A DNA stretch of 64,000 bases. Source: Pannonibacter sp. SL95 (GTDB lineage: Bacteria; Pseudomonadota; Alphaproteobacteria; Rhizobiales; Stappiaceae). The stretch covers positions 1,947,541 to 2,011,540 of the forward strand of contig NZ_JAPPRC010000003.1 in NCBI RefSeq assembly GCF_026672425.1, given 5' to 3'. Shown piece after piece: positions 1 through 8,286 of the stretch. Below the pieces are notes generated by a model, which had not been told where the DNA came from, did no database searches, and saw only the letters and a list, made by a program, of their open reading frames with translations. Numbering within the stretch: position 1 is the first letter of the stretch; each line of letters starts with the position of its first letter. A program made the translations under genes and the position numbers.

Positions 1-542
1 CGCTGATGGAAAACCGTGGCCAGATCTACGCCTATGACAACGACCGGCTGCGGCTGGCGCCCATCCACGAGCGCCTGGCGCGTGCGGGCGCGCGCAACGT
101 GCAGGTGCGTGATCCGCAGACCGGATCGCTGGAGGATCTGGATGGGCAGATGGATCTGGTCTTTGTCGATGCGCCTTGCACCGGCACCGGTGTGTGGCGG
201 CGGCGGCCGGATTCCAAGTGGCGGCTCAGCGAAAAGGCACTGGCTGACCGGATCGAGGAACAGGCGCGGGTGCTGGATGCAGCGGCGCGCTTCGTGAAGC
301 CCGGCGGACGCCTTGTCTATGCCACGTGCTCCATCCTTGACGCCGAGAACCGCGACCAGATCGAAGCGTTTCTGGCTCGTGACACGCGCTTTGCCCGCAA
401 GTCGGCGGCAGACGCCTTCGCGGCCGCCCTGCCGGGCAAGCCGAAGCCGGTGCATGTCAGCCCTGAAGGCCATCTGATGCTGACCCCGGCCTCGACGGAC
501 ACCGACGGCTTCTTCCTGTCCGTCGTCACCCGCGTAAGCTGA
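1..542 (+). CDS. RsmB-family 16S rRNA cytosine-C5 methyltransferase, 3' part
   Basis: The gene runs in from the left edge, so only the C-terminal catalytic part (about 179 codons) is visible. It shows the RsmB/NOP2/Sun core: DAPCTGTGVWRRRPDSKW (motif IV, with the cysteine that helps release product) and YATCSI (motif VI, with the nucleophilic cysteine). The C-terminal half ends with the GHLMLTPASTDTDGFF signature of this family. Known members use S-adenosylmethionine to make 5-methylcytosine in rRNA. The N-terminal NusB-like RNA-binding domain, if present, lies outside the window. A strong hairpin terminator follows the stop codon. The family call is firm; the exact target cytosine is not. 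Confidence 0.9.
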   Translation, partial: LMENRGQIYAYDNDRLRLAPIHERLARAGARNVQVRDPQTGSLEDLDGQMDLVFVDAPCTGTGVWRRRPDSKWRLSEKALADRIEEQARVLDAAARFVKPGGRLVYATCSILDAENRDQIEAFLARDTRFARKSAADAFAAALPGKPKPVHVSPEGHLMLTPASTDTDGFFLSVVTRVS

Positions 543-573
543 CGCGCCTGACGGACGAACAATCCGCAAACTG

Positions 574-612
574 AAACACCGTGCTGTCGCAAGACCGCAC
601 GGTGTTTTGTTT
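574..612 (+). terminator. Rho-independent terminator after the rRNA methyltransferase gene
   Basis: An 11-bp perfect stem (574-584 with 597-607, arms AAACACCGTGC and its complement) encloses a 12-nt loop. It is followed by a T-rich tract (TTTTGTTTT). The A-rich 5' side means it may also end transcription from the opposite-strand TPR gene. Confidence 0.85.
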
Positions 613-625
613 TCGCAAACGATGA

Positions 626-1867
626 TCAGCCGATCTGGCTCTCGGGCTCAGCGCCGGAGACGCGTTGCTGATCAGCACTGTCATTGGGCGTCTGCGGATC
701 CTCTGCAGTGGCGTAATCACTGTCTTCAGCCGATCCGGCGAGCGCAGCGTCCGCTGCGGTCTGGATCGCGGCAGGCTGGGCTGAGGGCGATTGAAGCGGC
801 GCATGTGGCGACCAGACGAGGTCGGGCATCGGCACGGTGCGATGTTTCTCGATCACGTCGCGCACCCAGTCAGGAACCGGGCGGCCGTTGGCCATGGCAG
901 TGAGGACCTCGCGTGCGGCCAGCCGTTCGCCGAGGGCGGCGAGGGCCGCGCCAATGGCATTGCCGGCCTCGCGGTCGTCAGCCCGTTCGGTCCATGCATC
1001 ATCGGCGTGGCGGAGCGCCGCCTTCAGGTCGCCAGACTTGCGCGCCAGCAGCGACAGGCGGACCTTGATGTCCGTGTCGCCGGGGCTAAGTCCAAGCGCG
1101 GCGTCATAGGCCTCGCGCGCGGGGGAAAGCTCACCCAGCGCGGCCAGGGCATCACCAAGACAGACGAAGGCGGCGACCGATTGCGCATCCTCAGTAAGGG
1201 CCCGTTCGGCCAGATCGCGCGCTTCATCCAGACGATTGCGCTTCAGCAGGAGGCGGGACAGGCCGATGAGGGCAGGGGCGTAAGCGGGATCAATCCGCAG
1301 CGCCGCCCGATAGGCAGCAATCGCCGTACCTGGACGCGGATCCGAAGAGGCGGCATCGCCCAGCAGGGTCTGGGCCGGGGCGCTGTCCGGCATCAGCGAA
1401 CACAGCCGCCCGGCAAAGCCTTGCGCTTCTTCGAGGTTGCCCTGCTGGATCAGGATCGAGGCAAGACCGTAAAGGGCGTTGTGGTTCTCCGGCGTGTCGG
1501 TGAGCACGGCACGGAACGAGCTTTCCGCATTGGCCAGATCGCCCAGCAGGAACTGGCAGTTGCCGAGATTGGCCCTGGCCCGGCCGTGGTCGGGGTGCGT
1601 GAACAGGATTTTCCGGAACTGGGCGGCCGCCTCTTCAAGTTGGCCCGCGCGCATTGCCGCGGTCGCCTGCGCGAAGGCGTCTTCCACCTCCTCCTGCGAC
1701 CGGCGCGCGTTCTCGAGGCTTGGCACCGGCGGCATCAGAGAGGGTGCGCCGGCATCACCGGCCGGCGTGTCGCCCGAGCCTGCCGGGCGTGACAGATCCA
1801 TTCGGGCGGCCGCTGCGGCTGCGGCGACCGTTGCCGGTGTAGACATGGTATCGTCGGCCGTCGTCAT
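626..1867 (-). CDS. Tetratricopeptide-repeat protein, function unknown
   Basis: The product is 413 aa. After an Ala-rich, low-complexity N-terminus (about residues 1-55) comes an array of roughly seven TPR-like helical repeats between residues 60 and 300, with the usual spacing of small and aromatic residues (for example HGRARANLGNCQFLLGDL and AYAPALIGLSRLLLKRNRL). The last 100 residues are Pro/Ala/Ser/Asp-rich and probably disordered. I see no signal peptide or membrane segment, so it is probably a cytoplasmic scaffold or partner protein. It converges on the rRNA methyltransferase gene and shares the terminator between them. The start could instead be the ATG seven codons downstream. No specific function can be given. 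Confidence 0.8.
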   Translation of the reverse strand: MTTADDTMSTPATVAAAAAAARMDLSRPAGSGDTPAGDAGAPSLMPPVPSLENARRSQEEVEDAFAQATAAMRAGQLEEAAAQFRKILFTHPDHGRARANLGNCQFLLGDLANAESSFRAVLTDTPENHNALYGLASILIQQGNLEEAQGFAGRLCSLMPDSAPAQTLLGDAASSDPRPGTAIAAYRAALRIDPAYAPALIGLSRLLLKRNRLDEARDLAERALTEDAQSVAAFVCLGDALAALGELSPAREAYDAALGLSPGDTDIKVRLSLLARKSGDLKAALRHADDAWTERADDREAGNAIGAALAALGERLAAREVLTAMANGRPVPDWVRDVIEKHRTVPMPDLVWSPHAPLQSPSAQPAAIQTAADAALAGSAEDSDYATAEDPQTPNDSADQQRVSGAEPESQIG

Positions 1868-1973
1868 GGCGGAGGACCGTTTCCCCTCTGCGTGGGCCTC
1901 TTGCCGCCCTGTCGGCCAACATCCGCGGATGCTGGCGGCGGTGATGCGGCTGCGAGCCCCGGTTGGCGGATGC

Positions 1974-1985
1974 TTTCAACTGAAA
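1974..1985. promoter_or_regulatory. Inverted repeat TTTCA-AC-TGAAA, possible regulator site
   Basis: A perfect 5-bp-arm dyad (tttcaactgaaa) about 107 bp upstream of the TPR gene start. Its arms match the outer bases of the larger dyad at 2134-2150, so the same dimeric regulator may bind both. The neighbouring MarR protein is the obvious candidate, but this is inference. Confidence 0.3.
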
Positions 1986-2133
1986 TGCAATCCGAATCAT
2001 CCTTGCCGAACATGGGTTAAGCTTACCCAGTCCGGGGGCCCGGGTCAAAAGCCGCTGCCGGCCGCGGGGTGGTGACGCGGCTGGCTGCAACGGAAACCTG
2101 TGGAGGAGCGGCTTTAACCTTGCCTGCCGATCT

Positions 2134-2150
2134 TTTCACTTGAAGTGAAA
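2134..2150. promoter_or_regulatory. 17-bp palindrome, candidate MarR operator
   Basis: TTTCACTT-G-AAGTGAAA is a perfect 8-bp-arm inverted repeat with one central base, located about 104 bp upstream of the MarR gene start. MarR dimers typically bind 16-20-bp palindromes next to their own promoters, so autoregulation is likely. The assignment rests on position and symmetry only. Confidence 0.5.
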
Positions 2151-2253
2151 TTGATATGACGGGGCATGTCCGATGTGTCACCCGGCAGGATGACTGGCGA
2201 TGCACACGGCCCCAAGATCCTGCGGCGCCGTCACAGGACGGCAGGAGAGACCC

Positions 2254-2757
2254 ATGGCAGCCAGAGGCAACAAGGCGGCACAAGCCGCAACCGCTCCCGC
2301 ACAGGTCAGCCTGTTCGACAGCGAGCCGGCGATCGGGCTCGACAACTTCCTGCCGCTGAAGATCCTGGCCGCCGCGCGGCTTGTCGAGCGGCGGCTGGTC
2401 AAGGCGCTGCAGAACGAGCACGGCATCGCGCTGCCGGAATGGCTGGTGCTGTCGGCGCTGATCGAGGCGGGCGAGGGTTCCGTGCGCGATCTTGGCGCGC
2501 GCACCGGGCTGGACGCGGTGGCGATCAGCCGCGCGGCCACGCGGCTCACCGATCGCAAGCTGCTTAAGAAGTCCGAGAACCGGCAGGATCGCCGCCTTGT
2601 GGTGCTGAAGGCAACGAAGGCCGGGCGCGATCTTGCCGAGGGCATCGGCGGCCGGCTTGGACCGCTTGAGACCGAGATCTTCAAGGGGCTTGGCGCTCCG
2701 GACCGCATCCGCCTTGCCAGCCTGCTTGGAGCGCTGCAGACCAAGGACGGTGCCTGA
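2254..2757 (+). CDS. MarR-family transcriptional regulator
   Basis: The product is 167 aa from the ATG at 2254, chosen because GGCAGGAGAG lies just upstream. An in-frame ATG 54 bases earlier lacks such a site. The central winged helix-turn-helix reads LSALIEAGEGSVRDLGARTG, then LDAVAISRAATRLTDRKLL, with the wing around NRQDRRLVVLKATKAGRDL. This arrangement and the length are typical of MarR proteins, which bind palindromes as dimers and respond to small ligands. A 17-bp palindrome lies upstream. guaA follows 109 bp downstream on the same strand, but there is no sign of functional linkage. The ligand is unknown. Confidence 0.88.
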   Translation: MAARGNKAAQAATAPAQVSLFDSEPAIGLDNFLPLKILAAARLVERRLVKALQNEHGIALPEWLVLSALIEAGEGSVRDLGARTGLDAVAISRAATRLTDRKLLKKSENRQDRRLVVLKATKAGRDLAEGIGGRLGPLETEIFKGLGAPDRIRLASLLGALQTKDGA

Positions 2758-2866
2758 TCCAGCTTCCGCGTCACCCCGCCGCGATGTCGCATGCGAGCGC
2801 AAAACGAACCAGCTGCGCCCAAAGAATCCGGTTCAAATCCGTCAGATGTCAGAGTAGAAGCTGCCC

Positions 2867-4438
2867 ATGACACAGCATGATCGCCTCCTCATCATCGACT
2901 TTGGCTCCCAGGTGACGCAGCTCATCGCCCGGCGTCTGCGCGAGCTGAATGTCTACTGCGAAATCCATCCGTATCAGAAGGTCACCGACGCCTTTCTCGC
3001 CGCGTTCGCCCCGAAGGCAGTGATCTTCTCGGGCGGGCCGGATTCCGTCACCCGCGCGGGCTCGCCCCGTCCGCCGCAGTCGGTCTACACGCTCGGTGTG
3101 CCGATCCTCGGCATCTGCTATGGCCAGCAGACCATGATGCAGGACCTCGGCGGTATGGTCGAAGGCGGCAAGATCTCCGGCGGTGGCGGGACAGCAGAAT
3201 TCGGCCGTGCCTTTGTCACGCCGGCCGGCGACAAGCTGCCGCTGCTTGATGGCTGGTTCGAGGGTGAGCGCGAGCAGGTGTGGATGAGCCACGGCGATCA
3301 CGTCAGCAAGATCGCGCCGGGCTTCGAGGTCTATGGCGTGTCACCGAACGCGCCCTATGCCATCACGGCCGATACCTCGCGCAATTTCTATGCGGTGCAG
3401 TTCCATCCGGAAGTTCACCACACGCCGAATGGTAAGAAGCTTTACGAGAATTTCGTCCGTCTGGCCGGCTTCACCGGCGACTGGACAATGGGCGCCTACC
3501 GCGAGGACGCGATTGCCAAGATCCGCGCCCAGGTTGGCGACAAAAAGGTGATCTGCGGCCTCTCCGGCGGCGTCGACAGCTCGGTTGCGGCCGTGCTGAT
3601 CCATGAGGCCATCGGCGACCAGCTGACTTGCGTCTTCGTCGATCACGGTCTTCTGCGCCAGGGTGAGGCGGAAGAAGTCGTCACCATGTTCCGGGACAAC
3701 TACAACATTCGCCTGATCCATGCGGATGAGCAGGAGCTGTTCCTCGGCGCGCTGGAAGGCGTGTCCGACCCGGAAGTGAAGCGCAAGACCATCGGCAAGT
3801 TGTTCATTGACGTGTTCCAGAAGCACGCCAACTCGATTGATGGCGCCGAGTTCCTGGCGCAAGGGACGCTCTACCCGGACGTCATCGAGAGCGTCAGCTT
3901 CTCGGGCGGCCCGTCGGTGACGATCAAGAGCCATCACAATGTCGGCGGCCTGCCGGAAAAGATGGGCCTGAAGCTGGTCGAGCCGCTGCGCGAGCTGTTC
4001 AAGGACGAGGTTCGCGCCCTCGGCCGCGAGCTGGGGCTGCCGGAGAAGTTCATCGGCCGCCACCCGTTCCCGGGGCCGGGCCTTGCCATCCGCTGCCCGG
4101 GCGAGATCACCCGCGAGAAGCTCGCCATCCTGCGCAAGGCGGATTCGGTCTATATCGACCAGATCCGCAAGCACGGTCTCTATGACGAGATCTGGCAGGC
4201 TTTCGTCGCGATCCTGCCGGTGCGCACGGTCGGCGTGATGGGCGACGGGCGGACCTATGACTTCGCCTGCGCGCTCCGCGCCGTGACCTCGGTCGATGGC
4301 ATGACGGCGGACTACTACCCCTTCAGCCACGAGTTCCTCAGCGAGACCGCGACCCGCATCATCAACGAGGTCGAAGGCATCAACCGCGTGACCTACGACA
4401 TCACCTCGAAGCCCCCGGGCACCATCGAGTGGGAATGA
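2867..4438 (+). CDS. guaA: GMP synthase (glutamine-hydrolysing)
   Basis: This enzyme converts XMP to GMP with ATP and glutamine, the last step of de novo guanine nucleotide synthesis. The 523-aa product has the class I glutamine amidotransferase domain first, with catalytic Cys84 in GICYGQQ and the His180/Glu182 pair in QFHPEVHH. The ATP-pyrophosphatase domain follows, with PP-loop SGGVDSS at 233-239, and then the C-terminal XMP-binding/dimerisation domain ending in KPPGTIEWE. Length and domain order are standard. It is a single-gene transcript ending in a strong terminator. Confidence 0.98.
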   Translation: MTQHDRLLIIDFGSQVTQLIARRLRELNVYCEIHPYQKVTDAFLAAFAPKAVIFSGGPDSVTRAGSPRPPQSVYTLGVPILGICYGQQTMMQDLGGMVEGGKISGGGGTAEFGRAFVTPAGDKLPLLDGWFEGEREQVWMSHGDHVSKIAPGFEVYGVSPNAPYAITADTSRNFYAVQFHPEVHHTPNGKKLYENFVRLAGFTGDWTMGAYREDAIAKIRAQVGDKKVICGLSGGVDSSVAAVLIHEAIGDQLTCVFVDHGLLRQGEAEEVVTMFRDNYNIRLIHADEQELFLGALEGVSDPEVKRKTIGKLFIDVFQKHANSIDGAEFLAQGTLYPDVIESVSFSGGPSVTIKSHHNVGGLPEKMGLKLVEPLRELFKDEVRALGRELGLPEKFIGRHPFPGPGLAIRCPGEITREKLAILRKADSVYIDQIRKHGLYDEIWQAFVAILPVRTVGVMGDGRTYDFACALRAVTSVDGMTADYYPFSHEFLSETATRIINEVEGINRVTYDITSKPPGTIEWE

Positions 4439-4464
4439 CCGCGCTTGCCTTGAGCGCAAGTCGG

Positions 4465-4496
4465 CGGCGGCCCCTGGTGGGCCGCCGTTTTGTTTT
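4465..4496 (+). terminator. Rho-independent terminator of guaA
   Basis: A perfect 9-bp GC stem (CGGCGGCCC at 4465-4473 with GGGCCGCCG at 4479-4487), a 5-nt loop, and the T-tract TTTTGTTTT, 26 bases after the guaA stop codon. Confidence 0.9.
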
Positions 4497-4558
4497 CAGG
4501 TCATCGGTGAAAGCGCAGCATTTCGGCCAGGGCGGGATTGCTGGGACCCACGCAGCCG

Positions 4559-5557
4559 CTATCGCGTGGTGGAACCTTGAACAAACTCGGCCTCGAGCTT
4601 CAGCCTCACGGGTGACGTCACGCCTGCGCATCGCGCAACAATTGCCTTCGCGGCCAGGACTCCAATCTGTTCGCGCGGCGTGCGCATGGTCGTGAGTTTG
4701 ACCGGCAGCACATTCAGCAAACCCAGGTCGTTGAAGCCGACAAGCCCGATCTGTGCTGGCACATTGATGCCCTGTGATTGCAAATGCATCCAGGCACCAT
4801 AGGCCACGTGATCGTTGAGACCGAAAATGAGGTCAATGTCGGGACTGCTGGAGAGCAGTTCGGCGCAACCGTCATATCCCAGCTGGAATGCATTGCGCGA
4901 CGCCGAGCGTCCGGCAGGTATCTCCTGATCAAAGGCCTGCATCAGGCCTCTCAGGCGCGCTTCGGCGCGCGGATCCAGTCCTTCAGGGCAGCCAACAAAG
5001 CCGGGTGCGCGATAGCCGGCAGCTTTCAGCTTGCGGCCCAGCGTCAGCCCGATGTCCTGGTGATCGAGACCGACGCACATGTCGATCGGGTCCGGCCTCC
5101 AGTCCCAAATCTCGACGACGGGGATTCCGGTTCCCGACAACAGACCGATCAATTCGTCTGCATGGTGGCTGCCGGTCAGCACCATGCCGGCGGGGCGCCA
5201 GGCGACCAGGCGCTCGGCCCAATCCAGCTCCTGCGTGGTGCTGTAGTCCGACGTGCTGACGATGGTTGCGATCGACTGACGCTCGAACACGCTGCGCATG
5301 CCCTGCAGCATGTCCGCAAACACCTCGTTGAAGAGCGTCGGGAAAGAGATGCCGACAAGGCCGGAGTTTGCTTCGGCCATCGCCTTGGCAGGCAGATTGG
5401 GCAGGTATTTCAGCGCCTTAGCAATTTCCTCTATCTCGGCCCTTTTGGCCGATGACACGCCTTCTACGCCACGTAGGGCTCGGCTGACCGTCATCGTGGA
5501 CACGCCCGCACGGCGGGCAATGTCTTCCAGACGCGTGAGATCTGATCTTCGGCTCAC
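4559..5557 (-). CDS. LacI-family (GntR/gluconate-type) transcriptional regulator 1
   Basis: The product is 332 aa if translation begins at the GTG at 5557. The open frame extends to a GTG further up, but that would place the operator palindrome at 5578-5593 inside the gene, so I prefer the shorter form. The N-terminal helix-turn-helix reads TRLEDIARRAGVSTMTVSRA and the hinge is followed by a periplasmic-binding-protein-like effector domain (LVGISFPTLFNEVFADMLQG onward). The MTVSR recognition helix resembles the E. coli gluconate repressor group. It is divergent from the MalK-type importer operon at 5671 and probably represses it and itself. The effector is probably a sugar or sugar acid. Confidence 0.88.
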   Translation of the reverse strand: MSRRSDLTRLEDIARRAGVSTMTVSRALRGVEGVSSAKRAEIEEIAKALKYLPNLPAKAMAEANSGLVGISFPTLFNEVFADMLQGMRSVFERQSIATIVSTSDYSTTQELDWAERLVAWRPAGMVLTGSHHADELIGLLSGTGIPVVEIWDWRPDPIDMCVGLDHQDIGLTLGRKLKAAGYRAPGFVGCPEGLDPRAEARLRGLMQAFDQEIPAGRSASRNAFQLGYDGCAELLSSSPDIDLIFGLNDHVAYGAWMHLQSQGINVPAQIGLVGFNDLGLLNVLPVKLTTMRTPREQIGVLAAKAIVARCAGVTSPVRLKLEAEFVQGSTTR

Positions 5558-5577
5558 TGGTATTTTTCCCAAAAGGA

Positions 5578-5593
5578 ACGTTATCGCTAACGT
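5578..5593. promoter_or_regulatory. LacI/GntR-type operator between regulator 1 and the importer operon
   Basis: ACGTTATCGCTAACGT is a near-perfect 16-bp palindrome with the GTTA-N4-TAAC form, one mismatch next to the central CG. It sits 20 bases upstream of the chosen regulator start and 77 bases upstream of the importer ATPase gene, a position suited to repressing both. The form matches the published gluconate repressor consensus (ATGTTA-N4-TAACAT, as I recall it). Confidence 0.7.
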
Positions 5594-5670
5594 AGTTTTA
5601 CACACCAACCGGCTTCACCTCCACCCCGGTCTCCACTTAAGACTGGAAGACGAATTGGGGAGGAATACAG

Positions 5671-6747
5671 GTGCCAAAGATTACGCTTGATGGCGTGACC
5701 AAGCGCTATGGTACGCTTGAAGTTGTGCCGCCACTGGATCTGCATCTGGAAGATGGAGAATTCACGGTTCTGGTCGGGCCGTCAGGATGTGGCAAATCAA
5801 CAACCTTGCGAATGCTGGCGGGCCTTGAGTCAATAAGCGGCGGCGAGATCTATTTTGACGGTCGTCCTGTCAGTCGTCTTGAGCCAAGAGACCGGGATAT
5901 TGCCATGGTCTTTCAGGACTATGCGCTTTACCCGCATATGAACATTGCGCGCAACATGTCCTTTGCCCTGCGTCTTGCGAAGGTCCCTGCGGCAGAAATC
6001 GAGACGCGGGTGCAGCGGGTGGCTCAGATGCTGAACATCGGTCATCTGCTGCAGCGAAAGCCTGCCGAATTGTCGGGCGGACAGCGCCAGCGCGTTGCCA
6101 TGGGGAGAGCACTCGTTCGCGATGCGTCCACGTTCCTGTTCGATGAACCGCTCTCGAATCTCGATGCAAAACTCCGCGGCAAGATGCGCACGGAACTGGC
6201 TGAAATGCGCGGCCAGCTTCGCAAGAACATGGTCTACGTCACCCATGATCAGGTCGAGGCCATGACGCTTGGCGACCGGATCGTGGTGATGAACGAGGGC
6301 CGGATCCAGCAGCAGGGCACGCCGGAGGAGCTGTTCAAGAAGCCGGCCAATTTATTCGTGGCCGGGTTCATGGGAAGCCCGACCATGAATTTCATCCCCG
6401 CAGACCTGCAGGACGTCGGCGGAGCAGTGCACGCGGTCTGCGAGGGGCTGCGTGTGCCGGTGCCTGCGGCCATTGCCGCGGCTGCAAAGGGCCGGGAGAT
6501 CATCATCGGCGTGCGTCCATCGTCCATTCATGTCCAGCGGGAAGGGGGAGTTCCGCTCAAGGTGCGCGTGGTGGTCGCCGAATATCTTGGTGCCCAGACG
6601 GTGCTGGCCACCCGCCTGCAGGACGGAACGGAAGTGCTGGCCGAATTGCCGTCAGGCAGACGCTTCAGTGCTGGCGAAGACCTGACGCTGCAGGTTGCAC
6701 CGGAAGAGGTCCTGCTGTTCGACCGGGGCACTGGCGAACGACTTTGA
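5671..6747 (+). CDS. Sugar ABC importer ATPase, MalK/UgpC family
   Basis: The 358-aa cytoplasmic ATPase starts at a GTG preceded by GGGGAGGAA. Visible motifs are Walker A GPSGCGKST (36-44), signature LSGGQRQR (134-141), Walker B TFLFDEP (154-160), D-loop SNLDA and switch His192 in VTHDQ. The C-terminal 120 residues form the TOBE/OB-fold regulatory domain of the MalK group, as in IIIGVRPSSIHV. It heads an operon with a solute-binding protein, two permeases and a b561-like protein. Having the ATPase gene first is less usual. The substrate is unknown; the neighbouring idonate/gluconate genes suggest a sugar acid or related sugar. Confidence 0.93.
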   Translation: MPKITLDGVTKRYGTLEVVPPLDLHLEDGEFTVLVGPSGCGKSTTLRMLAGLESISGGEIYFDGRPVSRLEPRDRDIAMVFQDYALYPHMNIARNMSFALRLAKVPAAEIETRVQRVAQMLNIGHLLQRKPAELSGGQRQRVAMGRALVRDASTFLFDEPLSNLDAKLRGKMRTELAEMRGQLRKNMVYVTHDQVEAMTLGDRIVVMNEGRIQQQGTPEELFKKPANLFVAGFMGSPTMNFIPADLQDVGGAVHAVCEGLRVPVPAAIAAAAKGREIIIGVRPSSIHVQREGGVPLKVRVVVAEYLGAQTVLATRLQDGTEVLAELPSGRRFSAGEDLTLQVAPEEVLLFDRGTGERL

Positions 6748-6799
6748 ATTCGCGGCAGCGGTGACGCGCAGCATCACAGCACCGGAATGCTCATGCGCC

Positions 6800-6823
6800 C
6801 CGGCCACCATCATGGTGGGCCGG
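6800..6823 (+). other. Intercistronic stem-loop between ATPase and binding-protein genes
   Basis: CCGGCCACC and GGTGGGCCGG pair with one bulged G around a 5-nt loop. No T-tract follows, so it is more likely an mRNA-processing or stability element than a terminator. It would allow the downstream binding-protein message to accumulate separately from the ATPase message (inference). Confidence 0.4.
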
Positions 6824-6876
6824 AGAGGAGGCGCATTGAGGCTTGATACCACTTGGGATCACACAGGGAGGAGCAT

Positions 6877-8196
6877 ATGAGAAAGACAACTGCAGCAATT
6901 GCCGCATTGCTGCTGTCGGCCGCCGCGGCTGCCGCCAATCCTTACAAGCCTTATGAAGGCACCACACTTGTGGTGAACTTTCCTGCGCATCCGCACTACG
7001 ATGCCGTGATGAAAGTTCTTCCGGACTTCACGAAGGAGACCGGGATCGAGGTGGAAGTCGACCAGCTTGAATACCTGAAGATGCGGGAAAAGCAGACGCT
7101 TGAGCTGACCAAAGCAGAGGGCGACTACGATCTGATTTCCTATGTGGTTTTTTCCAAGGCGGATTACGTTTTCGCGGACCAGCTGGAAAACCTCGCAAAG
7201 TACTTCATGAACCCAAAGCTGGCTGATCCCAAATGGGATGCATCCGATATCATTGACGGTTACATGCAGAATATCGGTGTTGCCGGCGGCGAGAAAGGCT
7301 ATCTGCCCGGCAAGACCGGTTCCCTGTTCGGACTTCCTTTTGGGGCCGAGACATCCGCACTTGGCTATCGCACCGATATTTTCGAAAAGCACGGGCTTCC
7401 GGTGCCCAAGACCTATGACGACATGATCGAGTTGGCCTGTCTCATTCCCCAGCTTGAGCCGGGCATGGGCGGCCTTGCCAGCCGGGCGGCCAGCGGCCAG
7501 CACGCCAGCCACGCCTTCCTGCTGCACCTTGCACCGCTTGGCGGCAAGATCTTCGACGATGCCTGGAACCCGGTCATGAACAGCGAGGCAGGCATCAAGG
7601 CTGCCGAGACGTTGAAGAAGATCGTCGATTGCGGTCCGGAAGGCGCCAAGTCCTTCGGTCAGGCGGAGGCGCTGGCGTCCTTCCTGCAGGGCAAGTCGGC
7701 GATGTATCTCGACACCACGGCCATCGCCGGCCAGGTGAATGACCCATCGCGCAGCCAGGTCGTCGGCAAGGTCGCGTGGGCACCGCATCCGGCCGGCGTG
7801 CGCCAGGCCAGCCAGACGGGCGGCTTCGGCATTGCCATTCCGAAAAACGCCAAGAACAAGGAGGCGGCGTTCCTGCTGATGCAGTGGCTGACGTCGGCGG
7901 CAACGGACAAGAAGATCGCCCTCGCTGGCGGAAACCCGATCCGCTACTCCACGCACAGCGACTCGGAAGTTTTTGCGAAGATGCCATGGATGGGCGAGTT
8001 CGGCGTCGCTGTTCAGAACGCGGATCCCGACTGGCGCCCGATCATTCCGGTCTGGGGCAAGATCAATGCTGATCTGGGAACCCAGCTGTCCAAGGTGCTG
8101 ACCGAGGGTCTTGATCCCAAGGAAGCACTGGATGGTGTCGCCGAGCGCACGCGCACGATCATGAAAGATGCTGGTTACTACACCTGGTCCGAATGA
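6877..8196 (+). CDS. ABC importer extracellular solute-binding protein (family 1 type)
   Basis: The product is 439 aa. The ATG at 6877 is chosen because GGGAGGAG lies directly upstream and it begins a clear signal peptide (MRKTTAAIAALLLSAAAAAA), with cleavage near residue 20. The mature protein shows the SBP_bac_1 pattern: TTLVVNFPAHPHYDAVMKVL at the N-terminus, a central SLFGLPFGAETSALGYRTD, and MYLDTTAIAG in the second lobe. It captures the substrate in the periplasm for the two MalF/MalG-type permeases downstream. The substrate cannot be read from sequence. It is followed by a long perfect stem-loop at 8203-8242. Confidence 0.92.
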   Translation: MRKTTAAIAALLLSAAAAAANPYKPYEGTTLVVNFPAHPHYDAVMKVLPDFTKETGIEVEVDQLEYLKMREKQTLELTKAEGDYDLISYVVFSKADYVFADQLENLAKYFMNPKLADPKWDASDIIDGYMQNIGVAGGEKGYLPGKTGSLFGLPFGAETSALGYRTDIFEKHGLPVPKTYDDMIELACLIPQLEPGMGGLASRAASGQHASHAFLLHLAPLGGKIFDDAWNPVMNSEAGIKAAETLKKIVDCGPEGAKSFGQAEALASFLQGKSAMYLDTTAIAGQVNDPSRSQVVGKVAWAPHPAGVRQASQTGGFGIAIPKNAKNKEAAFLLMQWLTSAATDKKIALAGGNPIRYSTHSDSEVFAKMPWMGEFGVAVQNADPDWRPIIPVWGKINADLGTQLSKVLTEGLDPKEALDGVAERTRTIMKDAGYYTWSE

Positions 8197-8202
8197 CCTG
8201 CA

Positions 8203-8242
8203 GTTGTTCGCCGCTCTGCTTGCGGGCGGAGCGGCGAACAAC
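8203..8242 (+). other. 14-bp perfect intercistronic hairpin after the binding-protein gene
   Basis: GTTGTTCGCCGCTC (8203-8216) pairs perfectly with 8229-8242 around a 12-nt loop, seven bases after the stop codon. There is no T-run. Such hairpins after binding-protein genes commonly stabilise the upstream mRNA or attenuate read-through, giving more binding protein than permease. That role is inferred here. Confidence 0.7.
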
Positions 8243-8286
8243 GCTGGACCTGCATTGACGCCACGTTGCGTTGCAAGGGATCTTCC

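Larger units (their letters stand above)
1868..2253. other. 386-bp divergent intergenic region between the TPR and MarR genes
   Basis: No gene is seen here. The region holds the divergent promoters of the TPR gene and the MarR regulator and two dyads with related arms (TTTCA/TGAAA) at 1974-1985 and 2134-2150, annotated separately. No convincing -35/-10 pair stands out. Confidence 0.5.

Noticed and set aside
2815-2850. GGTTCAAATCC near the guaA start, resembling a tRNA T-loop
   Set aside because: The T-stem pairs for only three bases and no acceptor, D or anticodon arms can be placed in the 109-bp gap.
3341-4459. Long open frame antisense to guaA
   Set aside because: A composition shadow of a well-conserved GC-rich gene; low complexity, no recognisable domain, no ribosome site.
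6859-8241. 460-codon open frame antisense to the first binding-protein gene
   Set aside because: Shadow frame; the plus-strand signal peptide, motifs and ribosome site explain the region.
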